Program-made: the position numbers and the translations under genes | In this document: in pieces, positions 27,765 through 37,487 of the stretch | Position numbering within the stretch: the stretch's first letter is position 1 | How the letters are laid out: each line of letters begins with the position of its first letter | The notes under the pieces: generated by a model | What the model saw: the letters and a program-made list of their open reading frames with translations, nothing else | Told to the model about the DNA's origin: nothing | Databases searched by the model: none | NCBI GenBank assembly: GCA_002862125.1 | Contig: PHSP01000003.1 | Span: 992,001-1,056,000 of the forward strand | DNA from: Methylobacter sp. KS41 | Lineage (GTDB): Bacteria; Pseudomonadota; Gammaproteobacteria; Methylococcales; Methylomonadaceae | Direction of reading: 5' to 3' | DNA: 64,000 bases

Positions 27765-28001
27765 ATACCTCACTATACCCCGAAACAAGGCCAATATTTG
27801 GCGTTCATTTACTACTACACAAAGGTTAATAGACGAGCGTCAGTCGAAGCTGATATTCAACGCTTTTTCAATGTAACTCCGCCTACAGTTCACCAAATGA
27901 TATTAATATTAGAGAAATCAGGATTTATCAGCAAAGAGCAGTGGAAAGCACGCAGCATCAAAGTTCTTCTTTCACCGGATCAATTACCCTGTCTTGAGTA
28001 G
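27765..28001 (+). CDS. LexA-type winged-helix DNA-binding protein, start codon unclear
   Basis: The frame reads PHYTPKQGQYLAFIYYYTKV, then EADIQRFFNVTPPTVHQMIL and a hydrophobic end, a small family with a LexA-like winged helix and no protease domain. The in-frame stop lies upstream at TAA 27756-27758 and no ATG is present before TTG 27798. The family usually begins about a dozen residues earlier; at that place stands ATA (27765-27767), so either the start codon has been lost by ATG to ATA or a rare start is used. It may be silent. It is 31 bases from hicA and of unknown partner. Confidence 0.6.
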   Translation: MPHYTPKQGQYLAFIYYYTKVNRRASVEADIQRFFNVTPPTVHQMILILEKSGFISKEQWKARSIKVLLSPDQLPCLE

Positions 28002-28024
28002 CGAAAACCTATGCAACGCTATAC

Positions 28025-28031
28025 AAAAAAA
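28025..28031 (+). other. A7 run at a probable frameshift
   Basis: One additional A here would join MQRYTKK (from ATG 28011) to ITGLLREYS and the 99-residue frame below. The same tract length marks the res frameshift at 3556-3562. Confidence 0.4.
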
Positions 28032-28057
28032 TTACCGGGCTGCTCCGCGAATATAGT

Positions 28058-28357
28058 ATGGAAGCTTACGAGCGTGAACTGCACCGTGAGCTGGTGAATC
28101 TGGATAGGGTTTTTGATAGATGGCGCGATGGGAAAATTAGTAGCGGTGAACTTAGCTATCAGGTTCATCAATACGAAACCGGTCCTAAACTCGAACTGTA
28201 CAAAAAATATAACGACTTATCTCATGATGTGAACGTCGCTTACGCCATTGCGACTGGCTTACTGAAACGGGATGGAATCACTGCCGGGTTGCTGGAAGCA
28301 ATTTCGAGTTTGATTACATTCTGTCAATCGCTGGATGAATTTGAAAGAATCGGGTGA
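28058..28357 (+). CDS. Uncharacterised small protein, possibly frameshifted at its start
   Basis: A 99-residue helical protein (MEAYERELHRELVNLDRVFD, RWRDGKISSGELSYQVHQYE, YAIATGLLKRDGI). In-frame sequence before its ATG reads ITGLLREYS, which looks coding and would continue from ATG 28011 (MQRYTKK) if seven A residues at 28025-28031 were eight. So the real gene may be 28011-28357 and carry a slip in the A7 run. The function is unknown; the conserved-looking N-terminus is the only support for the longer form. Confidence 0.55.
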   Translation: MEAYERELHRELVNLDRVFDRWRDGKISSGELSYQVHQYETGPKLELYKKYNDLSHDVNVAYAIATGLLKRDGITAGLLEAISSLITFCQSLDEFERIG

Positions 28358-28596
28358 ATAGCGGCTTGAAACAAGCATGACTACACAGACAGGCATGGCC
28401 GGTTTCTCCTTGTTAGGCATCCGCATCAATTGTGATAAATTCGCGTGCCGGAAAAATATTTAGACACGAAGCCGGCTATAGTGCAGACTTAACGGCAAAA
28501 TACACGGGTTTGGCTGAGCCGTTTTTACCACGCCCGCAATATCATGGCTACGCCTGTTTTTCATAGCATAAATAATAATAAATAAAGAGCCTTATC

Positions 28597-29676
28597 ATGA
28601 ATGATTCCAAACCGTCAGCAAGCGACCGGATTTTTCTTCATAGAACCCTTGAGGCGACTATCCGGATAGGCTTTTTAGTCATAATCACTGTCTGGTGCTT
28701 CAAGATAGTCGAGCCGTTCATAACCCCGATAATCTGGGGGGTCATTATCGCCATTGCGGCTCATCCGCTTTACAGCCGGTTACGAATAGCTCTCGGCGAG
28801 CGCCATAAGCTTGCGGCTACGGCGTTTACTTTTATCTTCCTGATCATTTTGATTTTTCCAACCGTGTTGCTTACAGAAACGCTGATAGACGGGCTAAAAA
28901 TGCTGGCCGGTAAAATAAGGGACGGATCGCTAACAATTCCGCCGCCGCCCGAGAATCTTGGCAATTTGATGCTTATCGGTGAGCCGCTAGCAAAATTTTG
29001 GCTGCTCGCCTCGGAAAATATCCATAGCGCTCTGCAACAGCTCACGCCGGTACTGAAAGTTATCGGCAGCTGGCTGCTATCCGCCGCTACCGGCGCAGGC
29101 ATTGCGATTTTGCATTTTGTGGCCGCCATCATTATTGCCGGAATATTATTGGCTAATTCCAGCGGAAGCAATCGAACGGCGCGCGCCATCACTCATCGGC
29201 TCGCTGGTGAAAGGGGCGGTGATTTTGCCGATCTTGCCGAAGCAACCGTACGCAGCGTGGCCAACGGTATTTTAGGCGTAGCGGTAATTCAAAGCCTGCT
29301 TGCCGGTCTCGGCTTTATGGTTGCAGGGGTGCCGGCAGCCGGTCTATGGGCGCTGCTTTGTCTGATTTTGTCCATAGCCCAGATAGGCACTGCCCCGGTT
29401 CTGATTCCTGTGATAATCTACCTGTTTTATACCGCCGATACTTTTACCGCCGTGGCATTTCTGATCTGGTGCATTCCTCTCAGTTTATTAGACAATATCC
29501 TTAAACCCATCCTGCTGGGCCGCGGCGTCAAGACTCCTATGGCGGTTATTTTCATCGGCGCGATTGGCGGTCTTCTCAGTTCGGGTGTTATAGGTCTTTT
29601 CATTGGCGCAGTGATTTTGGCGCTAGGCTACGACCTGTTTTTATTATGGCTCAATACCGGTTCATCATCGGAATAG
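28597..29676 (+). CDS. AI-2E family transporter (PerM/YdiK type)
   Basis: A 359-residue integral membrane protein with about eight helices: two near residues 20-55, one around 65-90, a soluble loop (residues about 95-150), then several from 150 to 345. The motif PAAGLWALLCLILSIAQIGT and the end FIGAVILALGYDLF match the AI-2E/PerM family (UPF0118). Substrates in this family vary: autoinducer-2 export in TqsA and Na+/H+ exchange in some relatives. No neighbouring gene hints at one. It is apparently a single-gene unit. Confidence 0.87.
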   Translation: MNDSKPSASDRIFLHRTLEATIRIGFLVIITVWCFKIVEPFITPIIWGVIIAIAAHPLYSRLRIALGERHKLAATAFTFIFLIILIFPTVLLTETLIDGLKMLAGKIRDGSLTIPPPPENLGNLMLIGEPLAKFWLLASENIHSALQQLTPVLKVIGSWLLSAATGAGIAILHFVAAIIIAGILLANSSGSNRTARAITHRLAGERGGDFADLAEATVRSVANGILGVAVIQSLLAGLGFMVAGVPAAGLWALLCLILSIAQIGTAPVLIPVIIYLFYTADTFTAVAFLIWCIPLSLLDNILKPILLGRGVKTPMAVIFIGAIGGLLSSGVIGLFIGAVILALGYDLFLLWLNTGSSSE

Positions 29677-29931
29677 CCGTTTGGAAATCCTGAAAAATCA
29701 TTGGCTAGCAGACAAACTCCTGAAAAAATGATTTCTGCTTTTCGATCGACCCCATGATTCGTTACAATCTAAATCCATTAGCGCTGTGCATTGACACGGC
29801 TCTTTAATTACCAGCATCAGTTTATGACCATGGCTGATAAGAAATAATATAACAAGATCAAAAAGCGGTATTTTCAGCTGTCGCTATCGGCGAGATAAAC
29901 CTGATCAAATCATATCACCGGGAGAATAATT

Positions 29932-30657
29932 ATGATTGACAAGCTATATGACTTGCTGGGAAAAATTGGCTATATTCATCCCTTGCATCCGCCATTCACC
30001 CATGGTCCGATTGGCGCAGTTATCGTCGCTTTTTGCTTTGCCCTTGGCATGATGTTCTGGCGGAGGCGGAATTTTCTGGAGTCCGCCTATTATGCTGTAG
30101 CTATTGCGCTTGTATTGCTTTTCCCCACCGTGTTGGCAGGGATTTTTGATTGGCAATATTATTATTCCGGAGCATGGATATTCCAGATAAAAATAAAAAT
30201 CGCCTTGGCCGCCCTTCTGTTCATATTGTTGTCGGCCACTTTAATTGCCGCGCGAATTCCTGATGTACGTCCTTCAATCATGATGCTTTTGCTTACGCTC
30301 TGTCTTTTTAATGTAATCGGTCTTGGCTATTTTGGAGGACAACTGGTTTATGAAGGCAGGACGCCAACAGTAAAAGATGGTTTAATGCCTGGCCGGAATA
30401 TTTTTGTGGGTCATTGTTCGGGGTGTCATTCCAACGGGGGCAATATCATTTATCCAAACCTGCCGTTGCGTTCAGCGCCTCAGTTAGCGAGCTATGAGAA
30501 GTTCATTGAATTTGTAAGGAATCCAAAGCTCCCGGACGGCTCAAAAGGGCCCATGCCGCCTTTTACAGAACCTAAGCTTTCCGGCCAGCAAGGCCGTGAA
30601 TTATATGATTACATTATCAAGGGATTTGCCAAACCCGCAAGAAGCGAAGAGCGGTAA
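29932..30657 (+). CDS. Membrane protein with a C-terminal c-type cytochrome domain
   Basis: A 241-residue protein behind GGGAGA. The first 140 residues hold four transmembrane helices with His residues (HPLHPPFTHGP) of the DUF2231-like kind. After about residue 150 comes a haem c domain: the CSGCH site (162-166) and a later Met in PMPPF (about 204) as probable axial ligand, facing the periplasm. It may carry electrons between the quinone pool and a periplasmic acceptor. No partner gene adjoins; a second membrane-plus-haem protein lies at 37488. Confidence 0.75.
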   Translation: MIDKLYDLLGKIGYIHPLHPPFTHGPIGAVIVAFCFALGMMFWRRRNFLESAYYAVAIALVLLFPTVLAGIFDWQYYYSGAWIFQIKIKIALAALLFILLSATLIAARIPDVRPSIMMLLLTLCLFNVIGLGYFGGQLVYEGRTPTVKDGLMPGRNIFVGHCSGCHSNGGNIIYPNLPLRSAPQLASYEKFIEFVRNPKLPDGSKGPMPPFTEPKLSGQQGRELYDYIIKGFAKPARSEER

Positions 30658-31120
30658 CCGCCGTTAATATCTCTTTGCCACCGGATGAGTTTGCAAGCGG
30701 CTCTGTATTTAAATGGTTCGTATAAATCCGCGAAATATTGAACACAAGCTTTGTTTTAACCAATGGCTTACAGACTATTAAGCTATTTCCATGCTATAAA
30801 TGCCCATGCGTAGATTTGTGCAAAATCAAGCATCAAATCCTGAATAAGGATGGATTGAAAAACAGATTGAAATAAACCCTTTACTATTTTTTCAGTTACA
30901 CTTGGCAGGCCGCTTCGTGCAGTTGTTAGCAAATAGTGTCAAAACTGCTCAAGTCAGATTATTATCACAATAGTTTTTTATATTTATTTGTCTGCATGGA
31001 CTGGTAAAAATGCAGACGCCAATTCTGTTCCATTTGAATTCATCATTCGCATTGACAGGAATGACGGACGTTTAATTGCTTATTAAAGCTCCCTTAAACA
31101 AGCATGAAGACATAAACTCA
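30658..31120. other. Intergenic region before the GGDEF-EAL gene
   Basis: AT-rich, no gene. No terminator or repeat stood out. The upstream promoter of the signalling gene should be here. Confidence 0.4.
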
Positions 31121-34100
31121 ATGACTACTAACCAGTTCACATTTCCGTCCACTGTGGGCGGATGGCGAAATCAGCTTGGCATTGGGCTGCTCTACGTGTT
31201 TTTCGGCGTTGTCATTCATCACTACTTTACAAGAAATAACATTGTGGGCGTTATCTGGCCGGGCGCTGGTTTAGCCCTAGCGGCGATACTTATCGGCGGC
31301 AGGCAATATTTGTGCGGGGTATTCTTAGGTTCGCTGCTGCTTAATGCGTTATCCAATAATTCGCTTTGGCTGGTTTGCGGCATTACCCTGGCAAATGTCC
31401 TTGAGGCGCTTCTGGGGAGCTGGCTGCTCACGCGCGGCAACCGGCCCGCCTTTTCTTTGCGCGCGCTTTCAGACTTTCTGCGCTTAATTGCACTGGGAGG
31501 TGGTGTTGCCAGTATCCCTGGCGCCATTATTGGCGCATTTGCCTTATTATTCGCTGGTACTATTAACTCAGCTGATTATATTAACAACGTTTTGATTTGG
31601 TGGATCGGAGATACCCTCGGCGTTATGCTGCTCACGCCGTTGATATTGACTTGTTGGCAAACAAAGTTGCAACGGCTGACTGCCCGGCAATGGCTTGAAA
31701 GATTGTTATTGATCGGCGCAACGTTTCTTTTGGGACAAAGCGTTTTTCTCAGCTGGTTCGATGAAAGCTTAATTGTTAAACCCAAAGCGTTCATGATTTT
31801 CTTATTTATCACCTGGATTGCAATAAGACTGGGTATAAGAGCCACGGCATTAGTCCTGAATATGATTGCCATTCAGGCATTATTGGGCGCATTTCTGAAA
31901 GTTGGTTATTTTGCTAGTGAAATCGCCTTGGGCAATTTCCAGAATTATTGGCTTTACATTCTGATTTTGTCGACGGTCGGGATGGCTCTGGCAACCTATG
32001 TGAATGAAATTAAGTGCAAAGAACTTAGTCTACGGGAAAGCGAATCCCGCTTACGTCTAAGCCAAATAAATGGTGGAATTGGCACTTGGGAAACTGATCT
32101 CGTCACCAACAAGCAAAAGTGGTCAGAGAATTGCGTTTCCTTATTTGGATTTCCAAGCGTGAGCGAGCCGGGATGGGAATATTTTCTGGCGGCGGTGCAT
32201 CCGGAAGACCGTAAAAAGGTAATTGATGCAACACAGGCGCATATCGAGCGCGGCACAAAATACGAAGTGGAATACCGCATCAAAGCTAATGGAGATACCC
32301 GCTGGCTGCGTTCCGCCGGGCAAGTAGAGCGTGACGCAAATGGAAGGCTCACCATAATGCGGGGGATTGTTCAGGATATTACCGAACGTAAGCTGGCCGA
32401 GGAAGCGCTAATTCAGAGCGAGCAGCACTTTCGAACACTTGCGAACAGCGGAAGCACGCTGATTTGGACGTCAGGTTTGGACAGGCTTTGCGATTATTTC
32501 AATGAACCGTGGCTGCGGTTTACCGGCCGGACTATCGGCCAGGAACTAGGCATGGGATGGCTGGAAGGCGTGCATCCTGGTGATATAGACCGTTGCCGGA
32601 AAACCTATGTAACCGCGTTTGACAAGCGTGAGCCATTCAGCATGGAGTATCGCTTGCGTCACGCTGACGGCTTTTACCACTGGTTACAGGATGACGGGAA
32701 TCCGCGTTATGACTTCAATGGAAATTTTCTCGGCTATATCGGATTTTGCCATGACACTACCGAACGCAGAAATAGCGAGGAACGTCTCAAGCAAAGCGAG
32801 GAGAAGCTGCGAGCCTATCTGGATAACATTTCCGATACTATATGGATAATCAATTCAAATTTGGACGTAGCCTTTGTCTCTCCCAACGTCGGCCGTCTAC
32901 TGGGTTTATTACCTGAAGAATTGGTCGGCAGTCCAAGTGCTGTTGTTATTCATCCGGATGATATGAGAATCATAACCAGCGCCCACTCTTATGTGATGAA
33001 GCATGCCGGTGAGCCCCATACAATCCAGTATCGAGTCAGTCACAAGAATGGCCGGTGGATTTATGTAGAGAGTACCGGTGTTAATATGCTGAGCAATCCG
33101 GAGATCGCCGGGGTGCTAGTCTCCATGCGGAATATAACAGAACGCAAGCAAGCCGAGATAGATCTTCGCATCGCCGCCATCGCCTTTGAATCTCAGGAGG
33201 GCATATTCGTCACTGATGCCCACAGCGTGATCCTGCGGGTGAATAGCGCTTTTACCAGGATCACCGGTTACACCGCTGAAGATGTTATTGGTAAGACCCC
33301 GCGCATACTGCAATCCGGCCGCCAAGATGCAGGCTTTTATGCCGCGATGTGGGAGAGCATCAATACTACTGGAGCCTGGGAAGGTGAAGTTTGGGACCGG
33401 CGCAAGAACGGCGAGGTTTATCCGGAACATCTTGCCATTACTGCGGTAAAAGTCGCGGACGGTATTGTTTCCAATTATGTTGCCACGCTCACCGATATTA
33501 CTAAGAGCAAGGCGGCGGCGAATGAAATTGAACGTCTGGCTTTTTATGACCCCCTCACCGGCCTTCCTAACCGCCGGCTTCTTTGGGACCGGTTAAAGTC
33601 GGCATTGGCTTCCAGTCATCGTAGTGGCCGGAAAGGCGCGTTGCTGTTTATTGATATGGATAATTTCAAGGAGCTAAATGACACGCTCGGCCATGACATG
33701 GGAGATTTGCTGCTGCAACAGGTTGCGCAACGTCTTGAGCTATGTGTAAGGGAGTGCGACACCGTTGCCCGTTTGAGCGGTGATGAATTTGTGGTGATGC
33801 TGGAAGACTTGAATGATCAAGCCCTTGAAGCGGCAGCCCAAACTAAAGTGATCGGCAATAAAATTTTAGCCACCCTCAATCAACCCTATCAGCTTGTCAC
33901 GCACGATTACCACAGCACCCCCAGCATTGGCGCAACCTTGTTCAACGGTCACGAACAGTCTACAGAAGAACTGATTAAACAGGCGGATATCGCCATGTAT
34001 CATGTCAAGAGTTCAGGCCGTAATGCCCTGCATTTTTTCGATCCACGGATGCAGGCCATGATCTTTGCCCGCGTCTCACTGGAAGGTGAATTACGCAAGG

Positions 34101-34843
34101 CGCTGGAAACACAGGAATTCCGGCTACATTACCAGATTCAGGTGAATGATTCTGGTCACGCCGTGGGCGCTGAGGCGCTGATACGCTGGCTGCATCCTGG
34201 AAGCATTCTGGTGTTTCCGGAACAATTCATTCCACTGGCGGAAGAAACAGGGCTGATCCTGCCCATCGGACAATGGGTGCTGGAGACAGCCTGCGCGCAG
34301 CTCAAAGCATGGCAGCAAAATGCGCTGACCCGCGACCTCATGCTGTCGGTGAATGTGAGTTCCAAGCAATATCGCCAGACGGGATTCGTGACTCAAGTGC
34401 TGGCATCCATACAACGGCATGCCATTAACCCGAGACTTCTCAAACTGGAGCTGACTGAAAGCATGTTGTTAGACGGCATCGAGGATGCCATTGCCACCAT
34501 GAATACATTGGGAGAAATCGGTGTTCAGTTTTCCCTGGACGATTTCGGAACCGGCTATTCATCCCTGCAATATCTCAAGCGCTTACCATTGAATCAACTG
34601 AAGATCGATCAGTCGTTCGTGCGCGATATTACTGTCGATAATAGCGACAAAGCGATTGTACGCACCATCATTGCAATAGCGCAAAGCTTGAATTTGCACG
34701 TCATTGCCGAAGGGGTGGAAACCGAGGAACAACGGGAACAACTGTTGAGTGATGGCTGCAAGCACTATCAAGGATATCTGTTCGGCAAACCGTTACCAGT
34801 AGAGGAGTTTGAGAAATTGTTGAGATTGCTCAGATTGCTTTGA
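31121..34843 (+). CDS. MASE1-PAS(x4)-GGDEF-EAL c-di-GMP signalling protein
   Basis: Started at ATG 31121 (a frame from TTG 31076 adds 15 residues), 1,240 residues. Residues 1-300: MASE1 membrane sensor with eight or so helices (VIWPGAGLALAAILIGGR). Then four PAS/PAC modules between about 315 and 800, each closing with a ...TER motif (VQDITERK, CHDTTERR, MRNITERK, LTDITKSK). GGDEF domain: LAFYDPLTGLPNR, then the active loop as SGDEF, a common functional variant. EAL domain: GAEALIRW, NVSSKQ, LELTES, LDDFGTGYSS, KIDQSFV, EGVETEEQ, all catalytic residues kept. It could both make and break c-di-GMP; which activity wins is not visible. It stands alone. Confidence 0.94.
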   Translation: MTTNQFTFPSTVGGWRNQLGIGLLYVFFGVVIHHYFTRNNIVGVIWPGAGLALAAILIGGRQYLCGVFLGSLLLNALSNNSLWLVCGITLANVLEALLGSWLLTRGNRPAFSLRALSDFLRLIALGGGVASIPGAIIGAFALLFAGTINSADYINNVLIWWIGDTLGVMLLTPLILTCWQTKLQRLTARQWLERLLLIGATFLLGQSVFLSWFDESLIVKPKAFMIFLFITWIAIRLGIRATALVLNMIAIQALLGAFLKVGYFASEIALGNFQNYWLYILILSTVGMALATYVNEIKCKELSLRESESRLRLSQINGGIGTWETDLVTNKQKWSENCVSLFGFPSVSEPGWEYFLAAVHPEDRKKVIDATQAHIERGTKYEVEYRIKANGDTRWLRSAGQVERDANGRLTIMRGIVQDITERKLAEEALIQSEQHFRTLANSGSTLIWTSGLDRLCDYFNEPWLRFTGRTIGQELGMGWLEGVHPGDIDRCRKTYVTAFDKREPFSMEYRLRHADGFYHWLQDDGNPRYDFNGNFLGYIGFCHDTTERRNSEERLKQSEEKLRAYLDNISDTIWIINSNLDVAFVSPNVGRLLGLLPEELVGSPSAVVIHPDDMRIITSAHSYVMKHAGEPHTIQYRVSHKNGRWIYVESTGVNMLSNPEIAGVLVSMRNITERKQAEIDLRIAAIAFESQEGIFVTDAHSVILRVNSAFTRITGYTAEDVIGKTPRILQSGRQDAGFYAAMWESINTTGAWEGEVWDRRKNGEVYPEHLAITAVKVADGIVSNYVATLTDITKSKAAANEIERLAFYDPLTGLPNRRLLWDRLKSALASSHRSGRKGALLFIDMDNFKELNDTLGHDMGDLLLQQVAQRLELCVRECDTVARLSGDEFVVMLEDLNDQALEAAAQTKVIGNKILATLNQPYQLVTHDYHSTPSIGATLFNGHEQSTEELIKQADIAMYHVKSSGRNALHFFDPRMQAMIFARVSLEGELRKALETQEFRLHYQIQVNDSGHAVGAEALIRWLHPGSILVFPEQFIPLAEETGLILPIGQWVLETACAQLKAWQQNALTRDLMLSVNVSSKQYRQTGFVTQVLASIQRHAINPRLLKLELTESMLLDGIEDAIATMNTLGEIGVQFSLDDFGTGYSSLQYLKRLPLNQLKIDQSFVRDITVDNSDKAIVRTIIAIAQSLNLHVIAEGVETEEQREQLLSDGCKHYQGYLFGKPLPVEEFEKLLRLLRLL

Positions 34844-35247
34844 TGATGCAGGGAATTCCAAGCGGCGGCTTAGGGCGGAAAGGCGGTCTAACGTAACTCA
34901 AAATCCTGAATGACGGGCCGGTCAAAGTTTGCTCCGCACCCTTAAAAACCCATATCGCCAAGTGTCCATTATGACCGTAAACAGCGGTCACCTTGCCTGA
35001 TGATGAGCGAGCCAACGAACTGGCTGCATCGGCATAAAGCCGGGCTTGAAAAGCTGTTGGTTGAAAAATCATCCATCAGGCGCAAACAGGCTATGCCAAA
35101 AAATATCAGGTCACAACAAATACAATCGTTTTGCAGTGCAGTACGTTGAAATCCGGATGGATGGATAAGAAATGCGGTTTCGGAAAAGGCTTTCTTAGAC
35201 TATTGGCGGATGAAATCAGCGAAGAAGGACTCATTTTCATGAGTGAA
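34844..35247. other. Intergenic region before tRNA-Arg
   Basis: I see no convincing gene. An 80-codon frame on the minus strand (34830-35072) has no family features and overlaps the end of the GGDEF-EAL gene. No strong terminator was found. Confidence 0.4.
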
Positions 35248-35324
35248 TGGCGCGCCCGAGAGGATTCGAACCTCTGACCTCAGCCTCCGGAGGGCTGCGC
35301 TCTATCCAGCTGAGCTACGGGCGC
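35248..35324 (-). tRNA. tRNA-Arg (anticodon CCG)
   Basis: The full cloverleaf is visible on the minus strand: acceptor stem GCGCCCG with CGGGCGC, D arm GCTC...GAGC, anticodon stem CAGCC with GGCTG around loop CTCCGGA (anticodon CCG), and T arm AGAGG TTCGAAT CCTCT. The discriminator is G and the 3' CCA is encoded (TGG at 35248-35250 on the plus strand). It reads Arg codon CGG. Confidence 0.96.
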
Positions 35325-35358
35325 GTTAGCTGCGTATTGTAACCGATCAGCCGGGAGA

Positions 35359-37380
35359 TTACGATAACATTGTTTTCAGGTTTGCCAGATTGGCTTTTCC
35401 GCGTTCCTTGATAACTTCCGGGGTTAGCTGTTTTTTATTGATCCATTCCAGGTCTTCGGCGGGTAATTCATTTAAAAACCGGCTGGGCTCGCATTCACTG
35501 ATTTCACCATAACGTTTACGATGCGTGCAGTAGCTAAAGGTGCAGGTGCGCTGGGCGCGAGTGATGCCCACGTAGGCAAGGCGGCGCTCCTCTTCTATAT
35601 TATCGCTGTCAATACTGCTTTGGTGGGGCAAAATGTTTTCCTCCAGGCCGATCAGAAAAACATGCGGAAACTCCAGTCCCTTGGCGGCGTGCAGGGTCAT
35701 CAAACTGATCTGGTCGCTGGCTTCTGTTTCCTGGTTTCGTTCCATAATATCCATCAGCATGATCTTGGCGACGATTTCAGCCAGGGGGTTCTGGTCCTCG
35801 TTCCCAAGCTCTGCCGGGGTATTTTTGCCGGCTATCCGTTTGAGCCATTCAAGCAGATCAAAGACATTCTTTATTTTCCGGTCGGCGGATTCTTTGGTTT
35901 TGCTGTCTTCTCTTAAAAATTGTTCATAGCCGATTTGATTAATAACCTGTTCGATGACGGCAAAGGTGTCGCCGCGCTCAATACGGTCTGCGGTGTCGAT
36001 AACCCAATCGTGAAATTTCCGTAGCCGATGAATGGATTTCCCGGATAGTTTCTGGCTTAAACCCAGTTCGGTGCTGGCGGCAAATAGACTGATATGCCGT
36101 TCATTCGCATAATCGCCCAGTTTTTCCAGCGTAGTTGGGCCAATCTCCCGTCTCGGAGTATTAATGATGCGTAAGTAGGCGGCATCATCATCCTGATTAA
36201 CGAATAAACGCAGATAGCCAAGTATGTCCTTAATTTCCGAATAGGCAAAAAACGATGTACTGCCGCTGATGAAATAAGGGATGTTATTTTCCCTTAAGCC
36301 TTGCTCAAACAATCTGGATTGATGATTGCCCCGGTATAAAATCGCATAATCCTGATAACGGCTGCCGGTTTTGAATTTATGATGAACGATTTCCGAGACG
36401 ACCTGCTGGGCCTCAACCTGATCGTTTTTATGGCTTAAAACACGCAACGGATCGCCGTAACCTAATTCACTCCAAAGCCGTTTTTCAAAAGCATGGGGAT
36501 TATTGGCGATAAGATGATTGGCCACCTTGAGTATGCGTCCGGTGGAGCGGTAATTCTGCTCCAGTTTAATAACCTGCAGGCGGGCATAATCCTTTTGCAA
36601 TTGCGAAAGATTCTCAGGTTGAGCGCCTCGCCACGCATAAATGGACTGATCATCGTCACCTACGACAGTAAACCGGCCCAAGGCCCCGGCGATTAATCTG
36701 ACCAGTTGATATTGCGTGATATTGGTGTCCTGGTATTCATCCACCAGCAAATAGCGGATTTTATTTTGCCATTTCTCCAAAACCTCCGGGTGTTGCTGAA
36801 ACAGCAAGACCGGCAGCAGAATCAGGTCATCAAAATCGACGGCATTATAGGCTTTTAAACTGCGGGTATAATCATTATAAAGTCCGGCTGCGGGATGTTG
36901 CTCGGCGGTTGCGGAACAGAGCGCTTGCTCCGGGGTTACAAAGGCGTTTTTCCATTGGCCGATTTGCTGGGCGTAACGATCAATATTGTCGATGTCGCAG
37001 TCTTTTGCGCCATGACTGATCAGATTCTTCAGCAGTGTTTGTTTATCGTGTTCATCAAACAGCGTAATCGCGGCTTTATAAGTCAACACTTTATGTTCTT
37101 TACGCAATATGTCCAGCCCCAATGAGTGAAACGTAGAGACACGTAAGCCGCGAATCTGGGTGTCATCAAGTAGTCTGGAAACCCGGCTTTTCATTTCCCT
37201 GGCGGCTTTATTGGTAAAAGTTACCGCTGCAATATGCCGCGCAGGTAAACCCTGCTTGACCAGATAAGCAATTTTTTCGGTAATAACCCGCGTCTTGCCG
37301 CTGCCTGCTCCGGCAAGCACTAATAAGGGGTGGTCTATCGCTTTTACAGCGGCTTGTTGTTGGGGGTTTAGTTTAGCCAT
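35359..37380 (-). CDS. rep: ATP-dependent DNA helicase Rep
   Basis: A 673-residue superfamily 1 helicase. It has LNPQQQAAVKAID, Walker A AGAGSGKTRVI (near residue 25), TFTNKAAREMK (motif Ia), LLVDEYQDTN (motif II), VVGDDDQSIYAWRGA (motif III), LEQNYRST (motif IV), LMTLHAAKGLEFPHVFLIG (motif V) and EERRLAYVGITRAQ (motif VI). Length and the GDDDQSIYAWRGA form fit Rep rather than UvrD. Rep clears proteins from DNA ahead of the replication fork. It is a single-gene unit, near tRNA-Arg on the same strand. Confidence 0.94.
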   Translation of the reverse strand: MAKLNPQQQAAVKAIDHPLLVLAGAGSGKTRVITEKIAYLVKQGLPARHIAAVTFTNKAAREMKSRVSRLLDDTQIRGLRVSTFHSLGLDILRKEHKVLTYKAAITLFDEHDKQTLLKNLISHGAKDCDIDNIDRYAQQIGQWKNAFVTPEQALCSATAEQHPAAGLYNDYTRSLKAYNAVDFDDLILLPVLLFQQHPEVLEKWQNKIRYLLVDEYQDTNITQYQLVRLIAGALGRFTVVGDDDQSIYAWRGAQPENLSQLQKDYARLQVIKLEQNYRSTGRILKVANHLIANNPHAFEKRLWSELGYGDPLRVLSHKNDQVEAQQVVSEIVHHKFKTGSRYQDYAILYRGNHQSRLFEQGLRENNIPYFISGSTSFFAYSEIKDILGYLRLFVNQDDDAAYLRIINTPRREIGPTTLEKLGDYANERHISLFAASTELGLSQKLSGKSIHRLRKFHDWVIDTADRIERGDTFAVIEQVINQIGYEQFLREDSKTKESADRKIKNVFDLLEWLKRIAGKNTPAELGNEDQNPLAEIVAKIMLMDIMERNQETEASDQISLMTLHAAKGLEFPHVFLIGLEENILPHQSSIDSDNIEEERRLAYVGITRAQRTCTFSYCTHRKRYGEISECEPSRFLNELPAEDLEWINKKQLTPEVIKERGKANLANLKTMLS

Positions 37381-37487
37381 TAGGATAGATAGGTGGAATT
37401 AGCGTTGCTTAAGCCGGCAACGAGTATTGAGTTTTCCTGTGAAGGGGTAACAACCGGTTTCTCATTGTTACCAGCGTCGCATTATAC

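Noticed and set aside
34830-35072. 80-codon minus-strand frame next to the GGDEF-EAL gene
   Set aside because: No ribosome site, no recognisable family and overlap with the end of a firmly supported gene.
35521-35916. 131-codon plus-strand frame inside rep
   Set aside because: Antisense shadow of a helicase with all motifs intact.
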